DNA from: GCA-2732805 sp964516605
Lineage (GTDB): Bacteria; Pseudomonadota; Gammaproteobacteria; Coxiellales; Coxiellaceae
Direction of reading: 5' to 3'
Length of the DNA stretch: 25,590 bases
Assembly: GCA_964516605.1 (NCBI GenBank)
Contig: CAZFAA010000016.1
Coordinates: 1-25,590, forward strand
Shown: positions 15,252 through 23,089 of the stretch, piece after piece
Layout: every line of letters starts with the position of its first letter
Position numbering within the stretch: position 1 is the stretch's first letter
The notes under the pieces: model-generated
What the model was told of the DNA's origin: nothing
Databases searched by the model: none
Seen by the model: only the letters and a program-made list of their open reading frames with translations
Position numbers and translations under genes: made by a program

Positions 15252-16021
15252 GGTCGCAAACCAGCTCCACGTTTAAAAATCCACCATGCTGCTACAAAGG
15301 CCACGATAAAGAGCGCTATTAATACAATGACCGATATATGCATCATCTGCGAACTTAATCCTAAAAATCCATAACGAAAAGCTTCGACAATATAATAAAT
15401 AGGATTAACCAGAGAAACATGGCGAAAACCATAAGGCAACAGACTCACCGAGTAAAATACACCACCTAAGTACGTCAGTGGTGTAATCACAAAGTTAGGA
15501 ATAATCGAAATATCATCGAATTTTCTGGCAAATACTGCATTCATCACACCGCATAATGCAAAAATAGCTGTAGCACATAACGAGGTAAATAAAATACCGA
15601 TCAGAGAATAACAATGCAAATCGGTAAATATGGCGGCAATAATCGTCACAACACAGCCAACACTTAAGCCACGCAATATTCCCACACACATAAATGAGCT
15701 CAGCACCACCATATTAGGCATGGGGGATACCAAAATCTCCTGGATGGAACGCGTGAATTTTGCAAAATAAAATGAAAATACCGACGCTGTATACGCCGTC
15801 ATAATCATCTGCATCATGATCAAACCGGGTGCGATGAATGTGGCATAAGGATAACCGTGCATGTCACCTATGCGACTGCCTATCACGTGTCCAAAAATGA
15901 TAAAATATAAGGTGGACGTCATCGCAGGCGGTAATAATGTTTCACGCCATAAGCGCAACATCCGTAATCCTTCGAAGCGAATAATAGTCCAAAATGCGGT
16001 AAAAACCTGCACGAATGTCAT
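15248..16021 (-). CDS. yadH: ABC-2 type transporter permease YadH
   Basis: The 257-residue integral membrane protein has six likely membrane spans and closely follows E. coli YadH: TLYFIIFGHVIGSRIGDMHG, FIAPGLIMM, the segment around FARKFDDISIIPNFVITPLTYLGGVFYS, and the closing KRGAGLRP. It is the channel half of an ABC exporter whose substrate is unknown in E. coli too. A full consensus AGGAGG lies seven bases before its ATG, inside the last codons of yadG, and the ATG overlaps the yadG TGA. It ends with an ATGA overlap into the acyltransferase gene. Confidence 0.92.
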   Translation of the reverse strand: MTFVQVFTAFWTIIRFEGLRMLRLWRETLLPPAMTSTLYFIIFGHVIGSRIGDMHGYPYATFIAPGLIMMQMIMTAYTASVFSFYFAKFTRSIQEILVSPMPNMVVLSSFMCVGILRGLSVGCVVTIIAAIFTDLHCYSLIGILFTSLCATAIFALCGVMNAVFARKFDDISIIPNFVITPLTYLGGVFYSVSLLPYGFRHVSLVNPIYYIVEAFRYGFLGLSSQMMHISVIVLIALFIVAFVAAWWIFKRGAGLRP

Positions 16022-16941
16022 TCTATTTCCTCCTGCTGTTGCGTTAAATGCAGGAACATCGTTTCCAAACGATTCGCTTTATTACGCATACTCTTAACAC
16101 AAACACCCTGCTCTGAAAGTAAGTTAATTAATTCGGTCACACTACCACGCTTATCTACCTCAACATCCAACTCCCTATCATTGACCACTGAAATCGTATA
16201 ATCCTGAAGATAAGGCAGCACGCTACACGGCTTGTCTAAATACAAAATAAAGTGTTCCTTATCCAACTGACGCAATAAATCTGGTAACGCAGTACTTTCA
16301 ATAACCCGACCATGATTAATAATAGCGATATTACGGCATAAATTTTCAGCTTCCTCAAGGTAATGCGTCGTTAAAATAATAGTGATTCCCGCACGATTTA
16401 ATTCTTGTAAAAAATCCCACATCGTACGCCGAATCTCGATATCGACTCCTGCCGTAGGTTCATCTAAAATCAACATACGTGGTTCATGCAGCATCGCTCT
16501 GGCAATCATCAAACGCCGTTTCATACCACCTGATAGGCTGCGCACCACCTCATCTTTTTTGTCAGAGAGCTCAAACAGACTGAGATATTTATCAGCACGT
16601 TTTTGTGCTTCGCGATACGGTATACCGTAAAAACCAGCCTGGCAAATTAACACGTCTTTAACTTTACGAAATTCATTAAAATTAAATTCTTGCGGCACCA
16701 CCCCCAACATCGACTTAGCACGCTGGAAATTTTTATCGATGTCCACGCCAAAAATCTTAACGGTACCCGAGGTTTTTTGCACGAGGGATGTGATGATGCC
16801 AATTGTCGTCGACTTACCCGCACCATTAGGCCCCAACAAGGCAAAGAAATCACCCTCATCAACAGTGAGCGAGACATGCTCAAGTGCAGTCAGCCCATTT
16901 TTATAAGTCTTGCATAAATCATTTATTTCAAGAGCGTACAT
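16018..16941 (-). CDS. yadG: ABC transporter ATP-binding protein YadG
   Basis: The 307-residue ATPase powers the YadH exporter. It carries Walker A GPNGAGKS (37-44), Q-loop Q84 in VVPQEFNFN, signature LSGGM (136-140), Walker B LILDEP (157-162) and the switch histidine H193 in TTHYLEEAE. Length and the C-terminal MRNKANRLETMF match E. coli YadG. GGAA/AGAG sequences lie a few bases before the ATG. It is the first gene of a chain of three ATGA-coupled junctions (yadG, yadH, acyltransferase, GNAT-methyltransferase) and starts 27 bases after the MFS exporter. Confidence 0.93.
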   Translation of the reverse strand: MYALEINDLCKTYKNGLTALEHVSLTVDEGDFFALLGPNGAGKSTTIGIITSLVQKTSGTVKIFGVDIDKNFQRAKSMLGVVPQEFNFNEFRKVKDVLICQAGFYGIPYREAQKRADKYLSLFELSDKKDEVVRSLSGGMKRRLMIARAMLHEPRMLILDEPTAGVDIEIRRTMWDFLQELNRAGITIILTTHYLEEAENLCRNIAIINHGRVIESTALPDLLRQLDKEHFILYLDKPCSVLPYLQDYTISVVNDRELDVEVDKRGSVTELINLLSEQGVCVKSMRNKANRLETMFLHLTQQQEEIE

Positions 16942-16968
16942 TATTCTCTTCCAGTTTAAAAATGACAG

Positions 16969-18177
16969 TTAAGATTCTGACTGCATCACGTTATTTTTCA
17001 GAGTCGCTTGAATGATAAAAATTAGAATAATACTGAGTAAAAAAATACTCGGCATCACGTAAGCCGCTTTATTTGGAATAAACGCTAACAATAATGTGCC
17101 CCATACTGTCATACTCATCGCTGTAAAATTCATCACCGCTGAACCATTAGCTTTATCAATAGCAAAATACAAAGCGGTACTCGGTGCATTCCCTGAAATA
17201 AAGGCATGGCCCATGTAAATAAAAAACATCAAGCTTAATAAACTGGTCATGGAGACATGGTGTGTCAAAAATAAACCCAACATCAATACGCTTGCGATCA
17301 ATTCCAGTATGGCACCAACATAGATTAATTGACGTGATGCCACCCGCGCTGTCAAACGTGCCGAGACAATACAACCAATGAGCATACCCACTGTCGGCAA
17401 CAAAGCAAACGTACCGTAATCTGCCGCAGTCAAGCCTAAAATATGAATACCGATAAATGGGCCTTCTGCCGAAAAAACATAAGGTAATATAGTTGTTAAT
17501 CCATATAACAATCCATAACCAATCAATGGCAAATTTGTAAAAATTTGCATATAACCACGATGAATGCGTGCTAGTTTCATCGCAGAATGATCTCGCTCGA
17601 CAATCGTTTCAGGTAAAATATAAGCTGGATAAATTAAACAAATACCGTAGACTAACAAAAAATAAAAACAACTTTGCCAATTTAAATATTGAGTAATAAA
17701 CCCACCTAAAAATACAGCAACACCCGGAACGATTGCAAAAGACATCATCATATAAGAGATAATACGCCTTGATTGCTCCGGATAATAAAAGTCAGAAATG
17801 ATGGTAAATGAAATCACAAGACCAACACTGGAACCCAAGGCCTCACACAAACGACCCACTAATAATAATGTAAAAGAATGTGTGGGTGAGGATAAAATAC
17901 TGAAAAGTGACCCCAATGTGGCCACGGTAATACCAATATAAAAAGCGGGTTTGCGCCCATAACGGTTCGCCAATGGGCCATAAATAAGCTGCCCCACCGA
18001 ATAACCGACCAAAAATAAGGTAACCGTTAATTGTGCCTGCCCCTCAGTAACATGAAAATAATCTGCAATACTTGGCAATGCAGGCGTCATTAATACAGCA
18101 CCCATAGCAGCAAACGCACTTAAAATAATAAGGCAAATGAGTTTAGGCTGTTTTACATTCAATCGATATGAAGACAT
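16969..18177 (-). CDS. MFS drug-efflux transporter, Bcr/CflA-like
   Basis: The 402-residue protein has twelve likely membrane helices. MFS motif A appears as GPLANRYGRKP (67-77), and the start (LSAFAAMGAVLMTPALPSIADYF) and the helix-5 pattern (AIVPGVAVFLGGF) are those of the Bcr/CflA proton-driven exporters, which pump out bicyclomycin, chloramphenicol or other small molecules. The actual substrate is not predictable. An AGGA site five bases before the ATG overlaps the end of lexA, and only two bases separate the two genes, so it is almost certainly co-transcribed with lexA and could respond to DNA damage. Confidence 0.85.
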   Translation of the reverse strand: MSSYRLNVKQPKLICLIILSAFAAMGAVLMTPALPSIADYFHVTEGQAQLTVTLFLVGYSVGQLIYGPLANRYGRKPAFYIGITVATLGSLFSILSSPTHSFTLLLVGRLCEALGSSVGLVISFTIISDFYYPEQSRRIISYMMMSFAIVPGVAVFLGGFITQYLNWQSCFYFLLVYGICLIYPAYILPETIVERDHSAMKLARIHRGYMQIFTNLPLIGYGLLYGLTTILPYVFSAEGPFIGIHILGLTAADYGTFALLPTVGMLIGCIVSARLTARVASRQLIYVGAILELIASVLMLGLFLTHHVSMTSLLSLMFFIYMGHAFISGNAPSTALYFAIDKANGSAVMNFTAMSMTVWGTLLLAFIPNKAAYVMPSIFLLSIILIFIIQATLKNNVMQSES

Positions 18178-18179
18178 AG

Positions 18180-18785
18180 TTATCCTTGATGCGTACGCAA
18201 TAAACCTATAAAAATACCTTGTATGGCAACACGCTTAGCATCATCAAAAACCAATGGCTTTAAATCGCGATGAGCTGCATGCAAAATGACTTGCCCCTGC
18301 TCTGTTTTTTCCAAACGCTTTAACGTCGTTTCCGATTCATCAATCACCGCCACGACAATTTGACCATTTTGTGCTGTAGTGGCGCGTTCACACACGACAA
18401 TATCGCCATCAAAAATACCTTCGTCGCGCATCGAATCGCCACGCACACTGAGCGCATAACGCTGCTCCCCAAAGAACATTTTTGACGGGTCAATTGGCTG
18501 CGCATTCTTAAGTACTTCAATAGGACGGCCCGCTACAATGGCGCCGAGTAAAGGCAGTGCATTAAAATGCATCACGGGTTCTTCGACCAAACTAATATTA
18601 CGATGTCGCTTAGGTGTTAGTTGAATTCTATGCGCCGCCGCTAGCGCTTTTAAGTAACGATGCACCACCCCACGCGATTTAATACCCGTACCTTGTGCAA
18701 TTTCAGCGGCCGTAGGCGCATAGCCGTGCTCGCTTAAAAATTTTTTGATGAACTCAAGTGTACGCTGTTGCCCTAAAGTTAACAT
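18180..18785 (-). CDS. lexA: LexA repressor
   Basis: LexA represses the SOS DNA-repair regulon and cleaves itself when RecA is activated. The 201-residue protein has an N-terminal winged helix-turn-helix (about 8-65), the A85-G86 cleavage site in LLGAIVAGRP, the catalytic serine S118 in RGDSMRDEGIFDGD and lysine K156 in TTLKRLE, all within a residue of their E. coli positions. The recognition region (SRGVVHRYLKAL) differs from E. coli (SPNAAEEHLKAL), so the operator may not be CTG-N10-CAG, and I see no such box upstream. GGGA lies five bases before the ATG. It leads a long leftward gene run and diverges from the ELM1-like gene. Confidence 0.93.
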   Translation of the reverse strand: MLTLGQQRTLEFIKKFLSEHGYAPTAAEIAQGTGIKSRGVVHRYLKALAAAHRIQLTPKRHRNISLVEEPVMHFNALPLLGAIVAGRPIEVLKNAQPIDPSKMFFGEQRYALSVRGDSMRDEGIFDGDIVVCERATTAQNGQIVVAVIDESETTLKRLEKTEQGQVILHAAHRDLKPLVFDDAKRVAIQGIFIGLLRTHQG

Positions 18786-18800
18786 AGACTTCCCTCGTGA

Positions 18801-18829
18801 TTGCTAAGCTATTCTAACCCACCTATAAT
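18801..18829 (+). promoter_or_regulatory. strong-looking promoter for the ELM1-like gene
   Basis: TTGCTA (18801-18806), a 17-base spacer and a perfect TATAAT (18824-18829) point rightward. The predicted start of transcription is at or within a few bases of the ATG at 18838, and no ribosome-binding sequence precedes that ATG. On the other strand, TAGAAT (plus-strand 18811-18816) with TAGACG sixteen bases before it is a candidate lexA promoter, so the two divergent promoters would overlap. Confidence 0.45.
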
Positions 18830-18837
18830 CCACGTCT

Positions 18838-19818
18838 ATGAAAAAATCACCAAGTTGTTGGATACTGACGCCCGGACCGATCGCGTTTCGCAAACAAACT
18901 GCTGGCGTCGCGCAAGCGCTGGGCTTAGCCTTCGTTGAAAAAACAGTAAAACGCCGCAAACCATGGTGCTGGTTACCCAAACACTGGACTTTGGGTGCCA
19001 TGCAGCAATTGCAAGCAGGCTGTGATCGATTGGCACCGCCTTGGCCGGACATCGTCATCAGTTCAGGCCAATATACAATTGCGTATGCGCTCGCCATTCG
19101 TCGTGCCAATGCTGGAAACACGACCTTAATTCACATTCAAAAGCCCACCATTGCCACGCATTATTTTGATGCCATTATTGCACCAGAGCACGATCATTTA
19201 AGCGGACCATCTGTGTTAAACACACTGGGCGCGACACACGACCTAAACGATGACGCCTTAAATGCAGCACGCACTGAATTTGCACCACGCTTCAAACCTT
19301 TCAAAGCGCCTTACTTGAGTATTTTTTTAGGTGGCTCATCCAAAGACTACACTCTCACCGCTGCACACAGCGCTCAGCTTGCAGAGACTATTTTAGACAT
19401 CGCTAAACATTATCCTGGCACGGTACTCATCAGTGGTTCGCGTCGTACCGGCGCACACAACATGAGTTATTTCGAGCAACGCTTTAAAGAACGTTCCAAT
19501 ATTTTCCTCTACAATAACGTCGGCAAAAATCCTTATTTAGGCATGCTAGGATTGGCTGAAAAAATTATGGTAACAGACGATTCTGTCAGCATGATTTCTG
19601 AGGCGTGTTACACGGGAAAACCCGTGTACCTTCTGCGTTTACCCGAGCAACAACAGCGGCGCAAAATCGATGAATTTATTCGTAGTGCACTGCAACGTCA
19701 GCATGTGCGTTATTATGATGGCTCACTGGAGTCATGGGATGTCCTGCGTTTAAATGAAACCCAACGCATCATTCCTGAGTTAAAGGCCTTACTCAAACCG
19801 CGTATCGTACTCGATTAA
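18838..19818 (+). CDS. ELM1-family (DUF1022) GT-B-fold-like protein
   Basis: The 326-residue protein matches the family named after the plant mitochondrial-fission protein ELM1. It has an N-terminal Rossmann-like half beginning CWILTPGP, then FLGGSSKDYTLT (163-174), a VLISGSRRTG loop (196-205) and DDSVSMISEACYTGKPVY (247-264). Its C-terminal half resembles the nucleotide-sugar-binding half of GT-B glycosyltransferases, and bacterial members are of unproven function. Lying next to a run of glycosyltransferases suggests a role in glycan or LPS synthesis (inference). The ATG has a strong -10 box eight bases upstream and no Shine-Dalgarno site. The family domain starts at about residue 6, so a later start is unlikely. 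It diverges from lexA. Confidence 0.82.
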   Translation: MKKSPSCWILTPGPIAFRKQTAGVAQALGLAFVEKTVKRRKPWCWLPKHWTLGAMQQLQAGCDRLAPPWPDIVISSGQYTIAYALAIRRANAGNTTLIHIQKPTIATHYFDAIIAPEHDHLSGPSVLNTLGATHDLNDDALNAARTEFAPRFKPFKAPYLSIFLGGSSKDYTLTAAHSAQLAETILDIAKHYPGTVLISGSRRTGAHNMSYFEQRFKERSNIFLYNNVGKNPYLGMLGLAEKIMVTDDSVSMISEACYTGKPVYLLRLPEQQQRRKIDEFIRSALQRQHVRYYDGSLESWDVLRLNETQRIIPELKALLKPRIVLD

Positions 19819-19849
19819 ACAAACTGCATTATTTTAAGGGAAAAACGTT

Positions 19850-20896
19850 ATTAAAAAAATTATCTACATTGCTGATGGCACACCATTCAATAGCCGTTTG
19901 CTAGCACAAGGACCACTGGGTGGTGCAGAATCATCCTGCATTCATTTTGTGACGGCTTTAGCGCGCCATGGTTACGATGTCACAATTTATACCAGTGCAA
20001 ACGATACGTATCGCGAAGGCAATCTGCAGTGGAAACCGTTATCCGCCTTTGAACCGGCGCATGCAGATATGGTGATTGCACACCGCTCACCGCATCTGTT
20101 TTCAGCTCACCCTGTGCACGCTTGCCAAAAAATTCTCTATTTACACAATCCCGCTGGCTATTTAACTAAATGGAAGCACCGCCGTCATCTGTATAAACAT
20201 AAGCCCGCCGTGATTTTTTCAGGAGCGTACCACGCATCAACCTGGCCTTTATTATTACCTAAAACACAACACATGATTATTCCCTACGCGATTGACCCGA
20301 TTTTTACGCAGGAATTACCCCGCAGCACCGCACCACTTACAGCTGTTTTTACATCCAATCCATTGCGCTCCCTCGATTGGCTCTTAGACACATGGGAACG
20401 GTATATACATCCTGCCTGCCCAACGGAAACACTGCAGCTTTACACAGGACCTGAAGTGTATCCCAATTTAAAACCACAAAAAGTTGCTGCCATGCAAGCA
20501 GTGATGGATCAAGCCCGTGCCTTACAAAACAAAGGCGTAGTACTAAACAAGCCACTACCTAAAGAACAGCTCATGTCCATGATCAAAAATGCACGCATGA
20601 TGCTCTATCGCGGTGATCGGGGTGAATCCTTTTGTCTTGCGCTTGGAGAAGCACAAGCATTAGGAGTGCCTGTTGTCACAGAAGGTATTGGTTCGTGCAA
20701 AGAACGAGTAATCCATGCTGAAACTGGATTTATTGCGACAGGCCAGCAGGCTTTTGCAGACTGTGCGATCAGCTTATTTACCGATGACCTACTCTGGCAA
20801 ACACAACATCTTAATGCACTCAATAGACCGGCGTATACGTGGGATGATGCGGTTGTATCACTGCGTGACTTACTCAAAATCGGGAACCGACCTTAA
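19850..20896 (+). CDS. GT-B glycosyltransferase (GT4-like) with a probable ATT start
   Basis: The protein is a GT-B-fold sugar transferase. From the ATT at 19850 it reads 348 residues and begins (M)KKIIYIADGTPFNSRLLAQG, with the glycine-rich PLGGAESSCIHFVTALARHGYDV loop of the acceptor domain. The nucleotide-sugar domain has the EX7E motif (E259 and E267 in GESFCLALGEA) followed by GVPVVTEG. No ATG, GTG or TTG exists in frame between the stop at 19835 and the TTG at 19898; starting at that TTG would remove the first beta strand of the Rossmann fold. AAGGG lies nine bases before the ATT. Either ATT is the start, as in E. coli infC, or an ATG has mutated. The gene follows the ELM1-like gene by 31 bases and converges on the GT2 gene. 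Confidence 0.78.
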   Translation: MKKIIYIADGTPFNSRLLAQGPLGGAESSCIHFVTALARHGYDVTIYTSANDTYREGNLQWKPLSAFEPAHADMVIAHRSPHLFSAHPVHACQKILYLHNPAGYLTKWKHRRHLYKHKPAVIFSGAYHASTWPLLLPKTQHMIIPYAIDPIFTQELPRSTAPLTAVFTSNPLRSLDWLLDTWERYIHPACPTETLQLYTGPEVYPNLKPQKVAAMQAVMDQARALQNKGVVLNKPLPKEQLMSMIKNARMMLYRGDRGESFCLALGEAQALGVPVVTEGIGSCKERVIHAETGFIATGQQAFADCAISLFTDDLLWQTQHLNALNRPAYTWDDAVVSLRDLLKIGNRP

Positions 20897-20914
20897 ACAC
20901 CTTGCGTAAGCAAT

Positions 20915-21709
20915 TCATTCTTGATTCTCGAGCCTCGACTCTCGATAGTGATCACGTTCCCTAATTTTTTCCTGATACTTCAAATACGAAATCAACGGAT
21001 ACAACCCAGCAAACAACGCATTTAAAAATCCATACACACCTTCTTGATAACCCTTGCGCCGCACATAGCATTTATAAAAACGCGACACAATACGTCGTAG
21101 ATTGCGCTTTACCGATTCATTGGGCGGTGGATGGTCACACATATCCTCTGCACGTAAGCTTGTGTAGGCATTAAACCGTGCAATCATATCGGATACATCA
21201 TTAAAAATATAATGTGTGATGGTGTGCTCTAATGTGTATTGTTTGCCTTTGAACTCAATTTTAGGGTGCACACGTTGATGACCCCAAATTTTTGCGCCTT
21301 TAGAAAACAAGCAGTTTTTAGAATTAATACCCCAGCTGCAACCCCAGCCACGCCGCACCAAGCGATCACCAATGTAGTTGGCAAACGGAATCGCCATATA
21401 ACCAAATTCAGCCGTTTGAATACGCTCGCGAATTTCCTGTGCTAATTGTGCTGGCACGCGTTCATCAACATCAAGCTCCAAAATCCAATTGCCTGTAGCT
21501 GCATCAATTGAACGCATACGCCGCTGACCTTCAATCGCCCAAGCACCTTCTACAATATTCGATGTATACTGCAATGCAATGTCTTTAGAGCGATCGGTGC
21601 AGCGATCCAATAACACGACGATTTCATCAGCAAAAGTGAGCGTTTTAAGGCAATCGGCTAAACGGTGCTCTTCATTATGTACTAATACCACAACAGATAA
21701 CTTAGGCAT
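20915..21709 (-). CDS. family 2 glycosyltransferase, WaaE/KdtX-like
   Basis: This 264-residue GT-A enzyme begins MPKLSVVVLVHNEE, the classic GT2 start, with LLDRCTDRSKDIA (33-45) and the metal-binding DVDE (D80-E83) in ILELDVDERVP. The C-terminal half, with NYIGDRLVRRGWG and RRKGYQEGVYGFLNALFAGLYPLISYLKY, is like the WaaE/KdtX group that adds glucose or a related sugar to the LPS inner core. I start at the ATG at 21709: GGAGA lies five bases upstream, and it forms a TGATG overlap with the ligase gene's stop. A longer frame upstream lies inside that gene and is not needed. It is probably co-translated with the ligase and works on the same glycan. Confidence 0.85.
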   Translation of the reverse strand: MPKLSVVVLVHNEEHRLADCLKTLTFADEIVVLLDRCTDRSKDIALQYTSNIVEGAWAIEGQRRMRSIDAATGNWILELDVDERVPAQLAQEIRERIQTAEFGYMAIPFANYIGDRLVRRGWGCSWGINSKNCLFSKGAKIWGHQRVHPKIEFKGKQYTLEHTITHYIFNDVSDMIARFNAYTSLRAEDMCDHPPPNESVKRNLRRIVSRFYKCYVRRKGYQEGVYGFLNALFAGLYPLISYLKYQEKIRERDHYRESRLENQE

Positions 21710-23001
21710 CACTTCTCCTGCTCCCGTGTTAATGCTAGCAACCAAGCACCCATCCACCAAAACGTGATCGCACCCCACGCAAAGAAAAAGCTTGTCGTCG
21801 ATGCAAATGGCCAAACTCTTAAAATGAATGCGATCAACACACCCAACGCGATAGGAGATGCTTTAATGATGGTGCGCCGCTTCCAAAACTGCCGCGCCCA
21901 ACAATACAACAGCCCTAAAAACAAGAGCGTTCCAATCAGCCCTGCACCACTTAAAAATTCCAAATACACATTTTGCACATGGCTATTAATGGCATTAAAG
22001 GATGCATACTCAGGTAAACTTGAAATTAAAAAATATTGCTTTAAGCCAACACCAAATAGTGGATAGTGCAAAAACAAAGCCCAGGCTGCTTTAAAGAGAT
22101 TGCCATAATTATTAGTGCTAAAGGTTGCAATAGCGTGGAGTACAGAAGCAACATTACGCGACCATAATCCTGGATTACGCAGTAACACAAGCAACGCCAT
22201 TGCAATACAAAACACACCTACAATCACTAATATTTTACGCAGTGGTTTAACCAACACAAAAATCAACGCATAGCCTAAGCACAATTCCAGCAATGCCATG
22301 CGCTCACCCGACACCAAAATAGCCGTGCTGATGACCATCACCGCCAATGCCGCTAAGACCACACGCCAACCAAAATGATGCTTTACGCTATACAGCAACA
22401 TAGCAACCAAAAATGGCATACTCATCCATGTCAGCATAATACCGCTGTTCATCTTACCATTCAGGCCCATGATGCGTTGATAGGGACGTTGCCAAATCCA
22501 CGTAATGTGCTGGTAGTGAGCGTATTGCATAGCACTCTTACCCACGATGGAAAAACCAGTTAAGAAAGTAAACAAAATATCGAAGGCAATTAGCAGCAAT
22601 GCCGCACCCATTGCATACACAAGAAGGCGGCGATTTTTTTCAGATGCTAATAACCAATACTCCAAGCCTGCTGCAAAAAATAGAAAACGCCCAAAAGGAA
22701 GCGCCTCTTTAAACGATAGCGCCGCACTCATCAACGCATGCGCACTGATGGCAATTAAGTAAAGCCAAAGCAACAATCCAAGTTGTAGCCAACGTGCACG
22801 CAGCCAACTAAAATCATTCAGAACACAGGAACGCAGCAAGAACAAAACACCAACGGCAATAATGGAAACATCACACACGGCAATCCCAAGAAACATCATC
22901 AGCGGCATAGCAAGCAGTACACACAGACCACAACGCTCTATCCACGCTAATAATACTGCTGATGGTTTACTCAATGGAGGGCAAATACCCTGTGCCGTCA
23001 T
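21709..23001 (-). CDS. O-antigen ligase/polymerase-type membrane protein (Wzy_C family)
   Basis: The 430-residue protein has about eleven membrane helices and a large loop with the family signature NSHVQNVYLEFLSGAGLIG (about 339-357) just before the last helices, plus a conserved SGERMA stretch (about 231-236). Members are WaaL O-antigen ligases, which transfer undecaprenyl-linked glycan to lipid A-core in the periplasm, or related Wzy polymerases and protein ligases; the sequence alone does not separate them. I start at the ATG at 23001, which has an excellent GGGAGGGA site six bases upstream. A longer frame reaching 23172 would overlap the divergent glycosyltransferase and lacks support. 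The stop overlaps the GT2 start. Confidence 0.82.
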   Translation of the reverse strand: MTAQGICPPLSKPSAVLLAWIERCGLCVLLAMPLMMFLGIAVCDVSIIAVGVLFLLRSCVLNDFSWLRARWLQLGLLLWLYLIAISAHALMSAALSFKEALPFGRFLFFAAGLEYWLLASEKNRRLLVYAMGAALLLIAFDILFTFLTGFSIVGKSAMQYAHYQHITWIWQRPYQRIMGLNGKMNSGIMLTWMSMPFLVAMLLYSVKHHFGWRVVLAALAVMVISTAILVSGERMALLELCLGYALIFVLVKPLRKILVIVGVFCIAMALLVLLRNPGLWSRNVASVLHAIATFSTNNYGNLFKAAWALFLHYPLFGVGLKQYFLISSLPEYASFNAINSHVQNVYLEFLSGAGLIGTLLFLGLLYCWARQFWKRRTIIKASPIALGVLIAFILRVWPFASTTSFFFAWGAITFWWMGAWLLALTREQEK

Positions 23002-23075
23002 GTCGCGTCCCTCCCGGTAGATTGTTAAAACTGTGCGAATCATAGCAAGATTTCGAAGATAAATACTACTATTTT

Positions 23076-23084
23076 TGGTATAGT
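23076..23084 (+). promoter_or_regulatory. extended -10 promoter element just before a glycosyltransferase gene
   Basis: TGGTATAGT is a TGn-extended -10 (TATAGT, five of six) ending only five bases before the ATG at 23090. I see no convincing -35, which extended -10 promoters tolerate. If used, transcription would start at about the A of the ATG. Confidence 0.4.
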
Positions 23085-23089
23085 GCCGT

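Noticed and set aside
18783..18840. CATAGAC (18783-18789) and GTCTATG (18834-18840) inverted repeat at both ends of the lexA/ELM1 gap
   Set aside because: Both copies consist mainly of the two start codons; with 44 bases between them, a regulatory role is not supported.
21710..21814. Longer start for the GT2 enzyme
   Set aside because: The extension lies within the ligase gene; the ATG at 21709 starts exactly at the conserved GT2 strand and has GGAGA upstream.
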